DNA of 48,849 nt from JAYVJH01 sp043777595 (GTDB taxonomy: Bacteria > Bacteroidota > Bacteroidia > Cytophagales > Spirosomataceae), in the NCBI GenBank assembly GCA_043777595.1, contig JAYWHT010000050.1, forward strand, positions 1-48,849. The letters run 5' to 3'. The notes beneath the pieces are model-generated. The model saw only the letters and a program-made list of their open reading frames with translations. It did no database searches and was not told where the DNA came from. Shown here one piece after another: positions 48,691 through 48,849 of this stretch. A program made the translations under genes and the position numbers. How positions within the stretch are numbered: the stretch's first letter is position 1; each line of letters opens with the position of its first letter.

Positions 48691-48849
48691 AAGTAAGAGA
48701 CAGTAAAAGTGAATGACTGTAAACAAAAGCCTAAAACTGACAAAAATACTTAAAAACGGATTGTGCTAATTAAAAGATAAAGTTTTTGACCTGTAAAATG
48801 GGCATTTCGGCAATAAAATTTAAAAATATTGCGAATGTTAAAGCTGTTA

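Overview
The window looks like a chromosomal segment of a Bacteroidota bacterium, most likely from the Cytophagales (Runella/Flectobacillus/Emticicia-like). The lineage is inferred, not searched. Supporting signs are a type IX secretion C-terminal sorting domain on the CotH protein, the DUF2490 and FadL-type outer-membrane barrels, Bacteroidota-type -7 elements (TAnnTTTG) close upstream of several starts, few Shine-Dalgarno sequences, and many short dispersed palindromic repeats. No rRNA, tRNA, CRISPR array or complete prophage was found.

Layout. 0.2-2.5 kb: three PIN-domain toxin/antitoxin pairs on the minus strand. Two are mosaic duplicates; the third toxin carries a 72-bp in-frame tandem duplication. 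2.7-4.0 kb: a stand-alone LytTR regulator, a short signal-peptide ORF ending beside an inverted-repeat element, and rdgB. 4.0-12.3 kb: a long minus-strand block made of a secreted CotH-type kinase, two small unknown genes, a secreted repeat protein, a VTC-type polyphosphate polymerase, an AAA/DUF4143 ATPase, DUF4956, DUF2490 and a methyltransferase. 12.4-21.3 kb: mostly housekeeping or metabolic genes (mtaB, acyl-CoA dehydrogenase, a cytochrome c lipoprotein, tdk, a DUF58 protein, a PD-(D/E)XK-like protein, mntH), plus a broken RelE toxin locus and a nested repeat island at 17.3-17.7 kb.

21.4-35.1 kb is a surface-glycan region. Plus-strand genes encode a GT4, two GT8-like paralogues, another GT4, two polytopic membrane proteins (one resembling O-antigen ligase/polymerase) and a DPM1-like GT2. 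Minus-strand genes encode a GT4, a WbbL-like GT2 and a NeuD/PglD-like acyltransferase. An alpha/beta hydrolase and a lone hydantoinase-B subunit lie between the two arms. 35.2-36.2 kb: a single-domain Y1 (HUH) transposase beside an array of about 8.7 copies of a 52-bp palindrome-bearing repeat that reaches the stop codon of a class A PBP gene. 36.2-41.4 kb: PBP1A, MurF and a polytopic membrane protein.

41.5-43.9 kb: moaD, whose last codons and 3' flank recur as a 68-bp direct repeat about 2.1 kb downstream, bracketing an AT-rich insert with one membrane-protein gene. 44.1-48.8 kb: a Phe/Gly- and Ser/Gly-rich lipoprotein, a FadL-family porin, a repeat-filled spacer and a secreted amidohydrolase.

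The best candidates for something under-described are the CotH-VTC-DUF4956-DUF2490 block, the moaD 3'-end duplication with an att-like core, the transposase plus 52-bp array, and the mosaic toxin/antitoxin pair.
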